From Pyropia haitanensis (Eukaryota > Rhodophyta > Bangiophyceae > Bangiales > Bangiaceae), in NCBI GenBank assembly GCA_008729055.1, contig SDUX01000004.1:4418559-4482558 (forward strand): a DNA stretch of 64,000 nucleotides, read 5' to 3'. The first letter of the stretch is position 1. The number at the start of each line of letters is the position of its first letter. The notes under the pieces are model-generated. The model searched no databases and was not told where the DNA came from. It saw only the letters and a program-made list of their open reading frames with translations. Position numbers and translations under genes: made by a program. Shown here piece by piece: positions 32,253 to 42,750 of the stretch.

Positions 32253-34361
32253 TCACACCACCGCCGTGGGCGCGTCGCGCCCAGTGAGCTCCGCGATCCT
32301 CGCGAGCCGCGCAACCTCCCCCCCCACCCCCCCCAGCACGTCTGCCGGCGCCGCGTCCGCGACGCCCGCCCCCCACGGCCGGTACGCGTCGAGGTAGACG
32401 CGCAGCGTCGCCGCCGCCGTCGCGTCCGTGCCGCTGAGCCGCACGACGCCGCGGGCGCCCGACGCAAAGTACAGGCGCACGCCCTGGGCGGTCGCCGTCG
32501 AGCCGTCGACGGGGTCGGTGTAGTCAAACTCGTCCGCGTGCACGAGCGTCGTGCCGTCGAGGCGGTCGGCGGGCGCGCCGTCGGCGGGCGTGTCGCCGGC
32601 GCCGCCCGCGGGGGGGGCGGGGGGGGGGGGGGCGCTCGACGCCGGCAAACGCCGCCACCACCCCGGACCGGAGGCCGTCCATCACCGCCGCCGCCGCCGC
32701 ACCCGGCACGCCAATGTAGTCCCAGCGCGCGGAAAAGGTGCGGCCGTGGCGCGCCCAGTGCCCCCGCACGACCTCCTCCACCCCCACCAGCCGCCCCGCC
32801 GCGGCGGCGGCGACGGCCAGCACCGACAGCCACGCGCAGACCGCCCACAGCCCGTCCTTTTCCGCCACGTGGTCGCCGCTCGTCCCGTAGCTCTCCTCCC
32901 CACACACCCCAACGCGGCGGGCGGCGAGGAGGGAGCCAAACCACTTCCACCCGGTGGGCGTCTCGTAGACGGGGATGCGGAGGGCGGCCGCGACGCGGTC
33001 GACGGCGGGGGCGGTGGGCATGGAGCGGGCGACGCCGGCGAGGCCGCCGGGGCGGCGGGCAAACCACGGGATGGCCGTGCCGGCGTACTCGGTGAGGATG
33101 GCGAGCGAGTCGGCGGGCGTGACGGCAAAGCCGGGGCCGAGGATGAGGTTGCGGTCGCCGTCGCCGTCCGACGCGGCGCCGAGCGTCAGGCCCGAGCCGG
33201 GCGCCGCGAGCGCGGCGACCAGGTCGGGCACGTGCGCGGGCGACGGGTCCGGGTGGCCGCCGCCAAAGTCCTCCAGGGGCGTCCCGCGGAGGATGGAGCC
33301 CGCCGGCAGGCCGAGCGCGTCGACAAACAGCGCCCGCGCGTACGGGCCGGTGACGGCGGCCATGGCGTCAAAGCAGAGGCCAAAGCCCGGCGTCGACACG
33401 TACGCGCGGAGGGCGTCAAAGTCAAACACCTCCCGCAGGCGCGCCACGTACGCCGCCGCCGGGTCGACGACGTCCACCACAAACGCCCCCCCAAAAAACG
33501 ACTGCTCCCCCAGCGTCGACACGTCGACGGCCGCCGCCCCAAAGTCCACCGCCCGCACCTGCGAGACCACCCGCGTCGCCGCCACAATCCGGTCGGTGAG
33601 GGCCTCTGGCGCGGGCCCGCCGGTCGGCGCCTGGAACTTGATGCCCCAGTCCCCGGCGGGCCCCGCCGCGTTGTGCGACGCGGTGAGGCCGACCCCCCCC
33701 GCGGCGCCCGTCGCGGCGACCATCCCCGCCAGCGCCGGGGTGGACAGCAGCCCCCCCGCGCCGACGGTGACGCGCGCAAAGCCCGCCGCGGCGGCCACGC
33801 GGAGCACCGTCTGGATGGCGGTGGCGTTGTAGTAGCGCCCGTCGCCGCCCACAACGAGCGTCGCGCCGACAGTGACGGCGGGGGTAAGCGCGTTGACGTA
33901 CGCCTGGAGCAGGTTGGGCAGGTACGACGGGTTGTGGACGAGCGTCGCGGCGGGCCGCCGCAGGCCCGACGTGCCCGTCGTCTGGCCGGCAATGGGGGTG
34001 GTGGGCGTCGTCACTACCGCCGCCGCCACCGCGGGGGGGAGGGTGGGGAGCTCGGCGGGCAACGTCGAGGGGGGGGGAGGCTCCACCGACGCGACCGGCC
34101 GCGGCGGCCGCGGCCGGTGGCCGCGGCGGGGCGCCCGGGCGGGGTGGGCGGCGGGCAGGGGCGGCGGCGGCGGCGGCGGCCGCCGCGCCGGCCGGCCGGG
34201 TGCCCACCCCGGCGGGGACGCCGGGCGGAGCGCGCGCAGGCGGTGGTGGTGGCCACTGGCGGCGCGCGCCGCCGTCGGCGCGCGTGTGCGGCCGACCAAC
34301 GGGGCGGCCGCGGCGGCAAACGCGGCGGCCGCCGGCCGCGGCGGGGGGGGGGGGTCGCCAT
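32253..34361 (-). CDS. PGM: Phosphoglucomutase (alpha-D-phosphohexomutase), probably plastid-targeted
   Basis: It interconverts glucose-1-phosphate and glucose-6-phosphate for starch and sugar-nucleotide metabolism. The mature part starts near VVTTPTTPIAGQTTGTSGLR. The phospho-serine loop is LTASHNAAG (about 33665-33690; Ser is the phosphate carrier). The metal loop DGDGDR is at 33151-33168. The sugar-binding segment CGEESYGTSGDHVAEKDGLW starts at 32904. The C-terminal phosphate-binding domain (RLSGTD) is in a second frame, reached by a change in the G run at 32610-32632. The ATG at 34361 opens MATPPPPP and then, after a frame change in the C run, an Ala/Arg/Ser-rich stretch (FAAAAAPLVGRTRAPTAARA), which looks like a plastid presequence of about 90 residues. 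The order of motifs is complete. Targeting is inference. Confidence 0.93.
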
Positions 34362-37224
34362 GGGGTGTGGGCGGCGGCGGCTCGACAAAGGCCAAGGGGG
34401 GGGGGGGCAGCTCGCTCTCCAGCCGAGACGGCCGGTAGAATAGGCGGTCTGCAGGTGTGGCGTTGGTAGCGAGCGGAGACCAAGTCGTCGCGGAGCGGGA
34501 GGGGGGATGCGCACGGCCGCGCAGCGGCCAAGCGGGGTGAAGTGATCCAAGCCGCACCGGGAGCCGAGCTGGGATCTCCCCATTGACACGTTGTGCTGCA
34601 GCACCCATCCACGTGTCGGAACATTTCTCGTGCCGTTCTCTGGCTGGTTTGTGGTTTAAAAAAAGAGGAAAAAAACACAAAAAACAGGCAGTGTTCACAT
34701 CCATCCACTACAACCGCCTCTCCCTCGCTCTCTGTGCTCCGTCAGGGTCTCTCTCCAGGGGGATCCGCGTGCCACTGCACCCGGCGGCTGGCGGCGGCAG
34801 CGGCGCGGGCCTGAGCCGTGGGGAACCAAACGGCAGCTATCCCCCAAGCTGATGCCCTCCGCCGGGCACTGCTCGTGTCCGCGCGCAGGGGTACGCTCAC
34901 ACGCTCGGTGACAGCGCTCTGGCTTTGGTCTGCACCTCTAGCTGGAACAACCCGTAGCTCTTGCTGGTTCTTGTCCTTGTGGCAGTTGGCTTTGACGACA
35001 GTGGCGCATGGTGCCGAAACGGCCCCCTCTCGCCAATCCAAGACCACGTTGTGAGCGTCTGTCAGAGTGAGGGCGACACGAACCAGCCAGCACACCTTTG
35101 GCTCGCCTTCACCACTAAGGCGGCCTGCAGGCCACTCTCCACACGCCGGGACCAATCTCGGCTCGAGGTTGTTGTTGGTTCAGTACAGGTGATTGTATCG
35201 TTTGCACGAGGGCGCCACGCAGGGGCCCCGATGAGGGCCCCCCGTTGGGGGCGGGCTGCTACGCACCGAGCGGGGCCCGCTACAAGCAACAGACCGCCCC
35301 CGCCCGAGGCTCGTTCCCACCGGATCACTCTCAGCCAAACGCCTGCGCGCAACGCCCACGTGGGCGCCAGCGAGAGGACAGCCGCATATCCCACGACAGA
35401 GGGGGGTCTGACAGCGAGTGGCGGCACGCCCGCCACCACGGCGGCGTCGACAGCAGCCGTGCGCTTCCACGCGGCGCTCGCGGTGGCGCCGTCGATGCAT
35501 GACCGCCCACGCGGGAGACGCGTGTCTCGGCCGAGGACTTCACGGGGTGGGACCCCGCCCCCGCCCGTCCCGATGGGCGGCGGCCCGACGCCCGCCCGGC
35601 CGTGTCTCGTGAAGCGGCGTCATGGCGGCCCAACGTCGGCGGGCGGAGCGGCCGCCACCGGGCGACCGCTGAGTGGCCGGGCCGCCTTGCCCCGACGGAG
35701 AGAGGGGCTCCCCACCCCCCCTTCCTGCCCGTGGCTGATCTCTGTGCAAGGACAGCTGACCTGCCGATGGAATCGACGTTCGGCGCGCCGTCGCCGCCGC
35801 GCGGGAGAGAGGACGGCCACGGAGGCGGCCTCACGCGTAGCTCACTGTGAACATATGTACACATGCCACCGCCCACCAAAGGACGCCGACCGCCGCAACC
35901 ACCATCGAGGGTTTGTTTCAAACGCGGCTACGCGCCGCGCTCCCCTGAGCAAGGCAGGCCACCAAGGGCTCATTTTCAAACGAAGTTGCTCAACGGCTGG
36001 CATCCCGCCGCGCGCGTACACCACCCCACCACAGCTCCGACCTCGCCCCTCTCTTCCAGCGCGATCCACGGAGCATCCGCCAGGCGCCCCGCCGCCCCTG
36101 ACACCGATTGATGCCCGACCACCCCCGCTCGATGGCCCGTGGGCCTGGCGAGAACCCCCCCGTCGCTGCGCGCCAGTGGGGGGGGGGGGAGAGGAGAGGG
36201 CGGCGAGCGTCCACACCTTCACCGCCTGCCCACGGGGGGGTGTGCGGTGGCTCCGGGGCAACCCTCTCGCGGCGGCCTGCCCCATCTCAGGGGCCGCACC
36301 GCCCTGCTCGCCCGGCCGCGGTGCCGGGCCGAACCGCCGCGTCCGCCGCCTGCCTCCCGTCGACGGAGGTGCTGCTCCTACACCGCGACGTCACCTCCCC
36401 GCCCCTCGCGTGGGCGGCCGGGGCGGCCACCACCCGGCGCTATCTCAGTGGCCACGGCCGGCTGTAGACGAGGTGCTGCCGAGGGGGTGTTCCTCGCCTC
36501 GCCCCCCTTGTCGTTTGGCCTTCCCTTGCCGGACAACGCCTCGGTGCGCTTCGACAGCCGACCGCCTGTGGGGGGCGCCACCCCCGCGCCGCGCGTCGGC
36601 CTTTCGTGCGGAAGGAGCGCGGGGCGACGGTGCGCACGCAGGGTGCCGAGTCGCCTTCGCCTTCGTTGAGGGCCAGCACACACTCACCAAACCATCGGCA
36701 GAGATGGTAGGATATCCATTTCGTGTGCAGCGCAAACCGCACGGACGGCGGCGGCTACGGAGACACTCACGACCGCCAACAATGAGCAGCCAACTTTGCC
36801 GCGCTCTCGTCGCTCCCCGGCCTTCCCCCGACGTCGGCCACCTCTGGTAGAGGCGGCGGCCGGGCGCCGCCGAGGGCGGGGGCACCCGTCACGGAAGCGG
36901 GCGTCGCCTTCCCGCCAAACAGCGACGGCCCTCACCCACTATTGGTTCTGGGACGCACACTGCGGGCGGCGCGCGCCGTGCTGTGGCAGCCCCCGGGGAC
37001 GTTAACAGCATGTCTCCAGCTGTATGGCCGGCCAGCGTCAAAGAGATCGGTGGCCGCCGCGCTGGGCACACCTCCCAAGCCCGCGGTGGGGGCGGTGGGA
37101 GCCGCCGGCCGCCGCCGCGGCGCACCCCCACTTACGCAGAGACCCCAGCCCGCATTCTGTGTGGCACTCGCTGCGCGGCGGGGCGCTCGGCCTTCTTTTT
37201 TTCTCTGCTCCCACCGCCACGGCC

Positions 37225-37311
37225 GGCACTCGGCGCGGGCCACGACCGCCGCCGCCACTCGGCGCGGGCCACCGCCGCCGCCGCCACTTGGCGCGGGCCA
37301 CGGCGGCTACG
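37225..37311. repeat. About 29-bp tandem repeat, three units
   Basis: Three consecutive units share the core CACTCGGCGCGGGCCAC or CACTTGGCGCGGGCCAC, followed by GNC/GCC triplets. The third is truncated. No coding signal is seen. Confidence 0.75.
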
Positions 37312-38450
37312 CTGGCCAAGAAACAGCGGAAGGCGACAGACAAAGCACAGAAAAACGGGTGGCGCCGTCGCCTGTGCTCGCTCGCGCGGGCAGCGTCCAT
37401 AAAATCTGCTGCAGCACCGGCGACGGCGGGTCACGCCGCGCACCCACGCCAGCGCCCGCGCTGTGCTCCCCCCCCCACCCCCGACCATCGACGCGTGACT
37501 GGCGGTCGGGGGGCCGAGAAAGAAGAGGGCGGCCGCCGATAGACGACGCTCTGGGGCGGGGTAGGGCTTTGCGGTGAGGGAACAGACCGCCACATCGGGG
37601 CGGGGGACAGCCCCCCCCCCGGCGGCGCGTAGTCGTTTAGAGCTGGGGGGGGGGGGGGGGTGACGAGCCGGCGGAGCTGCCGTGCTTGGCCCCGCACGCT
37701 GGCGGCGTCGGCCAACGGACCGCCGGCCGCGGCCGGCGTGGACCGCGGCGCGGCGTCGACGTTTGGCCAGACACGCAAGTGGGGGCGACGGCGTCCGGAG
37801 GGGGGGGGGGGGGGGAGGGAGACGCCGCGGCCACCCCCCCCACCACAGCCGAGGGGGAGCCGCGCGCCGCGCGGCGGCGCGCGCGGATCATCGGCGGCCG
37901 TCGAGCATAGGGCTGTCCACGCGGGAGCCGGGGGCGAGGGGCGGCGGCGGAGGGCGAGCGGGAGGAGCGCCGCACCAGCCGCGGCGGTCGGCTAGCATCC
38001 TCTCCCGGCGCGCGCTGCGTGGCGGCGCCCCGCCGTCACTCTGCGCAAGGTGGCGGCCGCGAGGGGGGGGCGTCGCCCGCCGGTGGGGGCGCGCCGCCAC
38101 CGCCGCCGCCCATCGTGGGGCGGCCGTCGCGCCAGTGGGCAGCGCCGCCGCCGCCGCCGCCGCCGCCCCGCCGCCGCCACTACCGCACCGACCGGCCGTC
38201 GCCACCGCCGCCTCCCTGTGGCCGCCGCCGCTACCCCAAAGACCCACAGCTGCTGCTGTATGCGCAACCGCGCGCGCGCGCGGGCGGTTGCCACCCCGCC
38301 CGCTGCCGCCGCCGCCTGCGGTCTGTGTGGTGCGTTGCCGCGGCCGCGGCCGCCACGCGCCACCAGCCACGCCCGCAGGAGGCGGGGCCGCCCCACACCG
38401 GCAGGGGCGCAGGGGAGGGCGAGCCACCCGCAGGGGGTGGCCCCGCGCCC

Positions 38451-38456
38451 ATATAA
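38451..38456 (+). promoter_or_regulatory. TATA box of homeodomain gene 2
   Basis: ATATAA in CCCATATAAGCG lies 245 bp before the ATG at 38696. A 17-bp triplicated motif lies about 40 bp downstream, inside the presumed leader. Confidence 0.65.
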
Positions 38457-38495
38457 GCGTTGCCACACCCCACCGCCGGCCAGCACAGTCGCGCG

Positions 38496-38546
38496 ACGGC
38501 CACCGCCGCACGACGGCCACCGCCGCACGACGGCCACCGCCGCACG
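38496..38546 (+). repeat. 17-bp motif in three tandem copies
   Basis: ACGGCCACCGCCGCACG is repeated three times without change, 40 bp downstream of the TATA box and thus probably in the 5' leader of homeodomain gene 2. It could be a protein-binding cluster or a simple expansion. Confidence 0.85.
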
Positions 38547-38695
38547 CAGCTCTCTACTCCAACCTCACCACACACGCGCGGCGTTACGGCCCCTTGTGCG
38601 CGCGGCTCATAGACCACCCCTGCCGCGCGGCTTGCCGCCGACCAACTCCACCCTTGAGCACCCCCGCCTGACGCCCCACCCCCCCCTTGTTGGCC

Positions 38696-40294
38696 ATGCA
38701 CGAGTCCGAGTACGAGGAGCTCATCCCGGGCTGGGGGCCCCGCCCCGCCGACGCCATGGACGACGACCAGGACGACCCTGCCGGCGTCAGCGACATCACA
38801 GCCACCGCCGTCCCTGTCGACGTTGTGATCGCACAGTTCGACAAGGGGTGGGCGTTGACGCACACACGCAGCTCCACGGCCGTGGCGGCCGGGGATGCCC
38901 CCGTTGTGCCTCAGCTGCCGCTCCTACCCACGGGCAACGATGCGACGCCCAGCGATGCTCGCTGGGCGCCGCCCCCGCCGACGGCAGGCGCGACGCCCAC
39001 CGCCGGTCCCGCGCCGGCCACCGCGCCCGTCCCCGCCAGCGCCGCCACGGCCGCAGCGGACGTGGCCGCCGCGGTCGTGGATGAGGTTGCCATGTGGCTC
39101 GCCGATGAGCCCGCCACGGCGACGCCGGCCGGGGCGCCGCCGCCGCCACCGCCGCGTTCGCCAGTGCCGCCGCCACCGGCGGCACCATTGGCAGCGGCAC
39201 CGGTGCCGCCGCCACCGGCGCTACCAGCGCCGCTGCCACCGGCGCAGCCGCCGTCGACGCGGCCGCCGCCGCCGCCGCTGCCGCACCCGCCGCCGCCGCC
39301 GCTGTCAGCACCGCTGGCCGCGCCGCCGCCGACGCCGCCACGCTCGCGCCGCCGCCGCGGTGCCGCCCGCCCCGCCGCCCCACGGGCCGGCCACGACGCC
39401 GCCGGCGCTGCCGCGCCAGCGGCACGCACGCCGACCGACGCCGCGGTGCGGGACGCGGCGGCTGTGTTTGCGGCAGCCGCCGCCGCGGCGGTAGCGGCGG
39501 CGGCACCCGCCCGCGGCACCGACGACGGGCCGTCTGTCAAGGCCGAGGACCACCTTTGGTGGCCGCCGACTACGCCGTTACCCCCAGCAGCAGGCCGGCG
39601 CCCAGGCGGTGGGCGCCGCCGGGTGCCACGGCCCAGGGCGGCCCGCACCAGAGCGATCAAGGTGGAGCCGGAGCTCCTCCACCTGCCATCCACAGACTTG
39701 CCGCCCGCATCGTTGCCTACCCTCCAACTCTCCCCGTCATCCCAACCACCTCTATTCTTACTGTCGCCGCCGCTGTCGCCGCCGCCGCCGCCGCCGCCGT
39801 CGCCGCCGCCGTCGCTGCCACCGTCGCCGCCACCGTCGCCGCCGTCGCCGCCGTCGCCACCACCGCCAGCAGCGTCAGCGCAAGTCCCCCGCCCCGCTCA
39901 CGGACGGCCACCATCCACCGCCGCCGACCGAGCCGCCTACAACGAACGCCTCTCCGCCATCTGCGAGGAGTACCGCGCCGAGCCGGGCAGCCCCGGGCGG
40001 TACTGGTTTGCGCCCCGCGCGGCGCGCGACAGGCTCGGCGCGCAGCTGTGCCCCGCCGACCCGCGGCGGGGGGCGCAGTCGGTGGGCAACTGGTTTGCCA
40101 ACCGGCGCAAGGAAGAGCGCCGGCGGCGGCTGCCGGGGGGGGGGGGGCCGTCGTCCGGCTCCCGCCGGGCCGCCCGTCGGCGGCGGCGGTGCAGCAGGCG
40201 CTGGCCGACACGGCCGCGGCGGAGGCGCGGCTGGCGGTGGTCGCGAGATGAGCGGCGGGCCGGGGGGGGTGGGGGGAGCAAGGGGGGGGGATGA
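38696..40294 (+). CDS. Homeodomain transcription factor 2
   Basis: A nuclear DNA-binding protein. The ATG at 38696 (MHESEYEELIPGWGPRP) opens an acidic N-terminus, then Pro/Ala repeats up to about residue 400. Only the C-terminal domain is diagnostic. Helix 1 lies around AAYNERLSAICEEYRAEPGS, then RYWFAPRAARDRLG, and the recognition helix is SVGNWFANRRKEERRRR with the W-F-N-R signature. The frame from the ATG ends at 40294 with an Arg-rich tail. A G run at 40137-40147 directly follows the homeodomain. In another frame the tail reads AAAVQQALADTAAAEARLAVVAR-type sequence and stops at 40251, which is more protein-like, so the true end may be 40251. No intron is seen. Relation to gene 1 is only at the homeodomain. 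Confidence 0.82.
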   Translation: MHESEYEELIPGWGPRPADAMDDDQDDPAGVSDITATAVPVDVVIAQFDKGWALTHTRSSTAVAAGDAPVVPQLPLLPTGNDATPSDARWAPPPPTAGATPTAGPAPATAPVPASAATAAADVAAAVVDEVAMWLADEPATATPAGAPPPPPPRSPVPPPPAAPLAAAPVPPPPALPAPLPPAQPPSTRPPPPPLPHPPPPPLSAPLAAPPPTPPRSRRRRGAARPAAPRAGHDAAGAAAPAARTPTDAAVRDAAAVFAAAAAAAVAAAAPARGTDDGPSVKAEDHLWWPPTTPLPPAAGRRPGGGRRRVPRPRAARTRAIKVEPELLHLPSTDLPPASLPTLQLSPSSQPPLFLLSPPLSPPPPPPPSPPPSLPPSPPPSPPSPPSPPPPAASAQVPRPAHGRPPSTAADRAAYNERLSAICEEYRAEPGSPGRYWFAPRAARDRLGAQLCPADPRRGAQSVGNWFANRRKEERRRRLPGGGGPSSGSRRAARRRRRCSRRWPTRPRRRRGWRWSRDERRAGGGGGSKGGG

Positions 40295-42655
40295 CGAGGT
40301 GGGGAGGTGGAACAGAGGGGAGGTGCCGAGAGGAAGGCGGGGTGAAGGGCGGTGGATCAGGGGCAAGGTGGACGCGTGAAGGTGGGCTCGAGGGGGCCGG
40401 GGATGCAACGTAGGTGGGCTGAGGGGGGGGCAAGGACAGGGAAGGCCGCGTGCGCGGGGTCGTGGGATGCACATGTGTGATCTTTCGGCAATCTGGACAC
40501 GGTGATGTTTTCAGAACAGTTTTGCGCCATTTTCCCAACCAGATGCGGACGTGCACACTTGGCCGGCTCTCTTGGTGTGATGATCACCACCCCCGCCCGT
40601 GAGCAGATGAAGCGGTGCCGGGCCGTGGGGGACAGCGCACTTCGGGCGACGCAGGCGGGCGTTGTGAATGCCAAGTGGTGGCGTGGCCGCCCAACAGCGA
40701 GCAAGTCGCCGCCTTGGGTAAGGGGCGGGAGGGCGGAAGGGGAGTGGGGGCGGCGTCTACCCTCCCCCAGATGGAGCGGCATCCCCTCGGGAAGAGCGAC
40801 GCGCCAGCTGGGTGGCAGTCGCCGCCAGAAGGAGAGCACAGTACAGCGGTAGGCGCACCGAGAGGGGTGGCCATGCAGGTGGGAGAGACAGAGCAAACGA
40901 GCGCTACCTGTGGGCAGACGCCTTCGACGCTGGCCCTGCGGGGGAGCGACGGCGCTAGCGCACGCAACGACTGCGACGCAGCGCACTGCCAAGGGCTTCA
41001 CCACAAGGATGGCTACCGCACCGCCCCCGCACGAGCGCAGCCGTGGCCCCTCGTTGCGGCGGAAGCTGCGCAGCCACTTTGACCAGCGACGCAGCCCCGA
41101 CGGGGCGCTCCCCCCACTTGGCAAGCCACCCCACTGCCGAGGCCGGGACGGGGAAGGGAGGGCGCGCTCCGCCGGCCGCGCACGGCGACGCGGCGGCAGC
41201 CCGACGGCGCGCCGCGGCACCCCCACCCTCTCCAAGAGCCCGCGGTTTGTCCCCCACACGCCGCCGCGGCGTCGTCCGGCCCACCCGCCCGCGCGGGACC
41301 GAGGCGCGCGCGTCCGTCGGCTTTGACGTGCGCGGCCGACGGCGCGCCAGCGGGTCGGGCCGCACGCCCCCCCGCGCCGCCTCACTGGCGCGCCGCCACG
41401 GGTGTGTGGCGGTGGCCGGGACGCACCCCCAGCGCTGTGCCATCGCAGAGGTATCCGTAGGATGGGTGGGTGGTGCGGGCAACGGCCCGTCATCCACGTG
41501 CCGCGGGCGTCCCTCCCTCGAGCAGCCCCCGCCCCCCCACGTCCGTGACGCCCACGTTGCGGTCGGTCGTGCAGGGGCGGCTGGCGCCCATCCGCTTCCA
41601 GCTTCCACCCCGCGCACGGGGACCGCGGCGGGCACCCTCAGCGGCCCCCCACACGGAGCCACGGTAGCGGCGCGGAGTGGAGAAAAGGGGGCGGCAGGGG
41701 GGGCGTGGGCGGAGCGCCTGCGCGCGGCGGTGCGTGTCGTGGCGCGGGCGGGACGGTCCCCGCCTCGACGCGCCGTGGCACGGTGGCGGGACCCCCCCCC
41801 TCCCCGCCACCCCCCCCTGATTGGCCCGGGCGGGTGCATCGCAATGGCCGGTTATTGGGCGTGCCGACGCCCGCCAACCGGAGCGTCGAATCATCGGCAG
41901 GCTCCATCACAACTCTTGACAGCTGCGTCAGCGCTCCCCCTCGTACCTGCAGGTCCAGACGGGCCTGGAGTGTCCGCTCCCATCGCGCCGTGGCGAAAAG
42001 GCAATCGCATCCATCTCGCGGCGTGACCCCCCACTGGCGAGCCACGCGCCGGGCCGTCCATCCCAAACAGATGTGAGCGGGAACCCGCGTGCACCGGGAG
42101 GAGGGGCGCCTGCGGCAGGCAGGGGGGGGGGGAGCGAGGGATTGGGATCCCATCGCCCCAGCGCGCACGTGGTCGCCGCGTCGGAACGGAGAAACCTGGC
42201 CACCGGGGCGACTGCGGCGCGCCGAGGGGGGGGGGGGGGGGGCGCCCTCCCCGCACCCCGCCGTGCAGGCTGTGTGGGCGGCAGTGGCGCTGCCGCGGCG
42301 CCACCCGTCGCCCACCACACAGCCGCCCACGTCGCACGGGTGGGCACGCCGGTCCGCCGCCGTCCCCGCCGCCGCCGTCGCCGCCGTCGCCGCCGCCGTC
42401 GCCGCCGTCGCCGCCGCCGTCGCGCTGCCGCCGCCCCGTCCCGCCGTGCCGACAGCGTCTTTCCCCGCCCGCCCCGTCGCCGCCGTGGGGTGGCCCGCCC
42501 GCCGCTTGCTGCGCCGCCCGCCCCCGTTGCGGCGCGTTCGCCTGCCCGTCTTGGCTTCCTGCCGCCCTCCCCCCTCCCCCCCCCCCCCCCGCCCCACCCT
42601 CCCGCCCTCTTCCCTTTCCCCCCCCCCCCCCCCCCAAACGCCCGCCGCTTCAACC
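40295..42655. other. Spacer upstream of the carrier gene
   Basis: No conserved coding sequence was recognised in 2.36 kb. The stretch 40430-41100 has mixed composition. At 42357-42430 there is a CCGTCG/CCGCCG hexamer-like array. C runs at 42580-42635 form the C-rich leader of the carrier gene. Arg/Pro-rich frames on both strands are treated as noise. Confidence 0.35.
42357..42430. repeat. GCC/GTC triplet array
   Basis: Irregular tandem GCC and GTC triplets (period about 9-15 bp) lie in the upstream region of the carrier gene. Confidence 0.75.
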
Positions 42656-42718
42656 ATGGCTGCTCCACTGGGCACCGCGGCTGCGGCCGCCGCCCCCCCT
42701 GCCGCCGCCCCCCCTCCC

Positions 42719-42750
<32 letters not shown>

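Larger units (their letters stand above)
34362..38695. other. 4.3-kb spacer between PGM and homeodomain gene 2
   Basis: No known protein was recognised. The part 34590-36900 has fewer G/C runs and more even composition than the rest of the window. It contains a minus-strand open frame at 34742-35155 (VLDWREGAVSAPCATVVKAN) without an ATG, possibly a decayed gene or transposon fragment. A plus-strand frame at 34961-36850 shows no domain. A short tandem repeat lies at 37225-37311. The TATA box and leader of homeodomain gene 2 lie at the end. Confidence 0.35.

Noticed and set aside
34961..36850. 629-codon plus-strand frame
   Set aside because: Length alone is expected in GC-rich DNA. There is no ATG-proximal signal, domain or repeat of motif.
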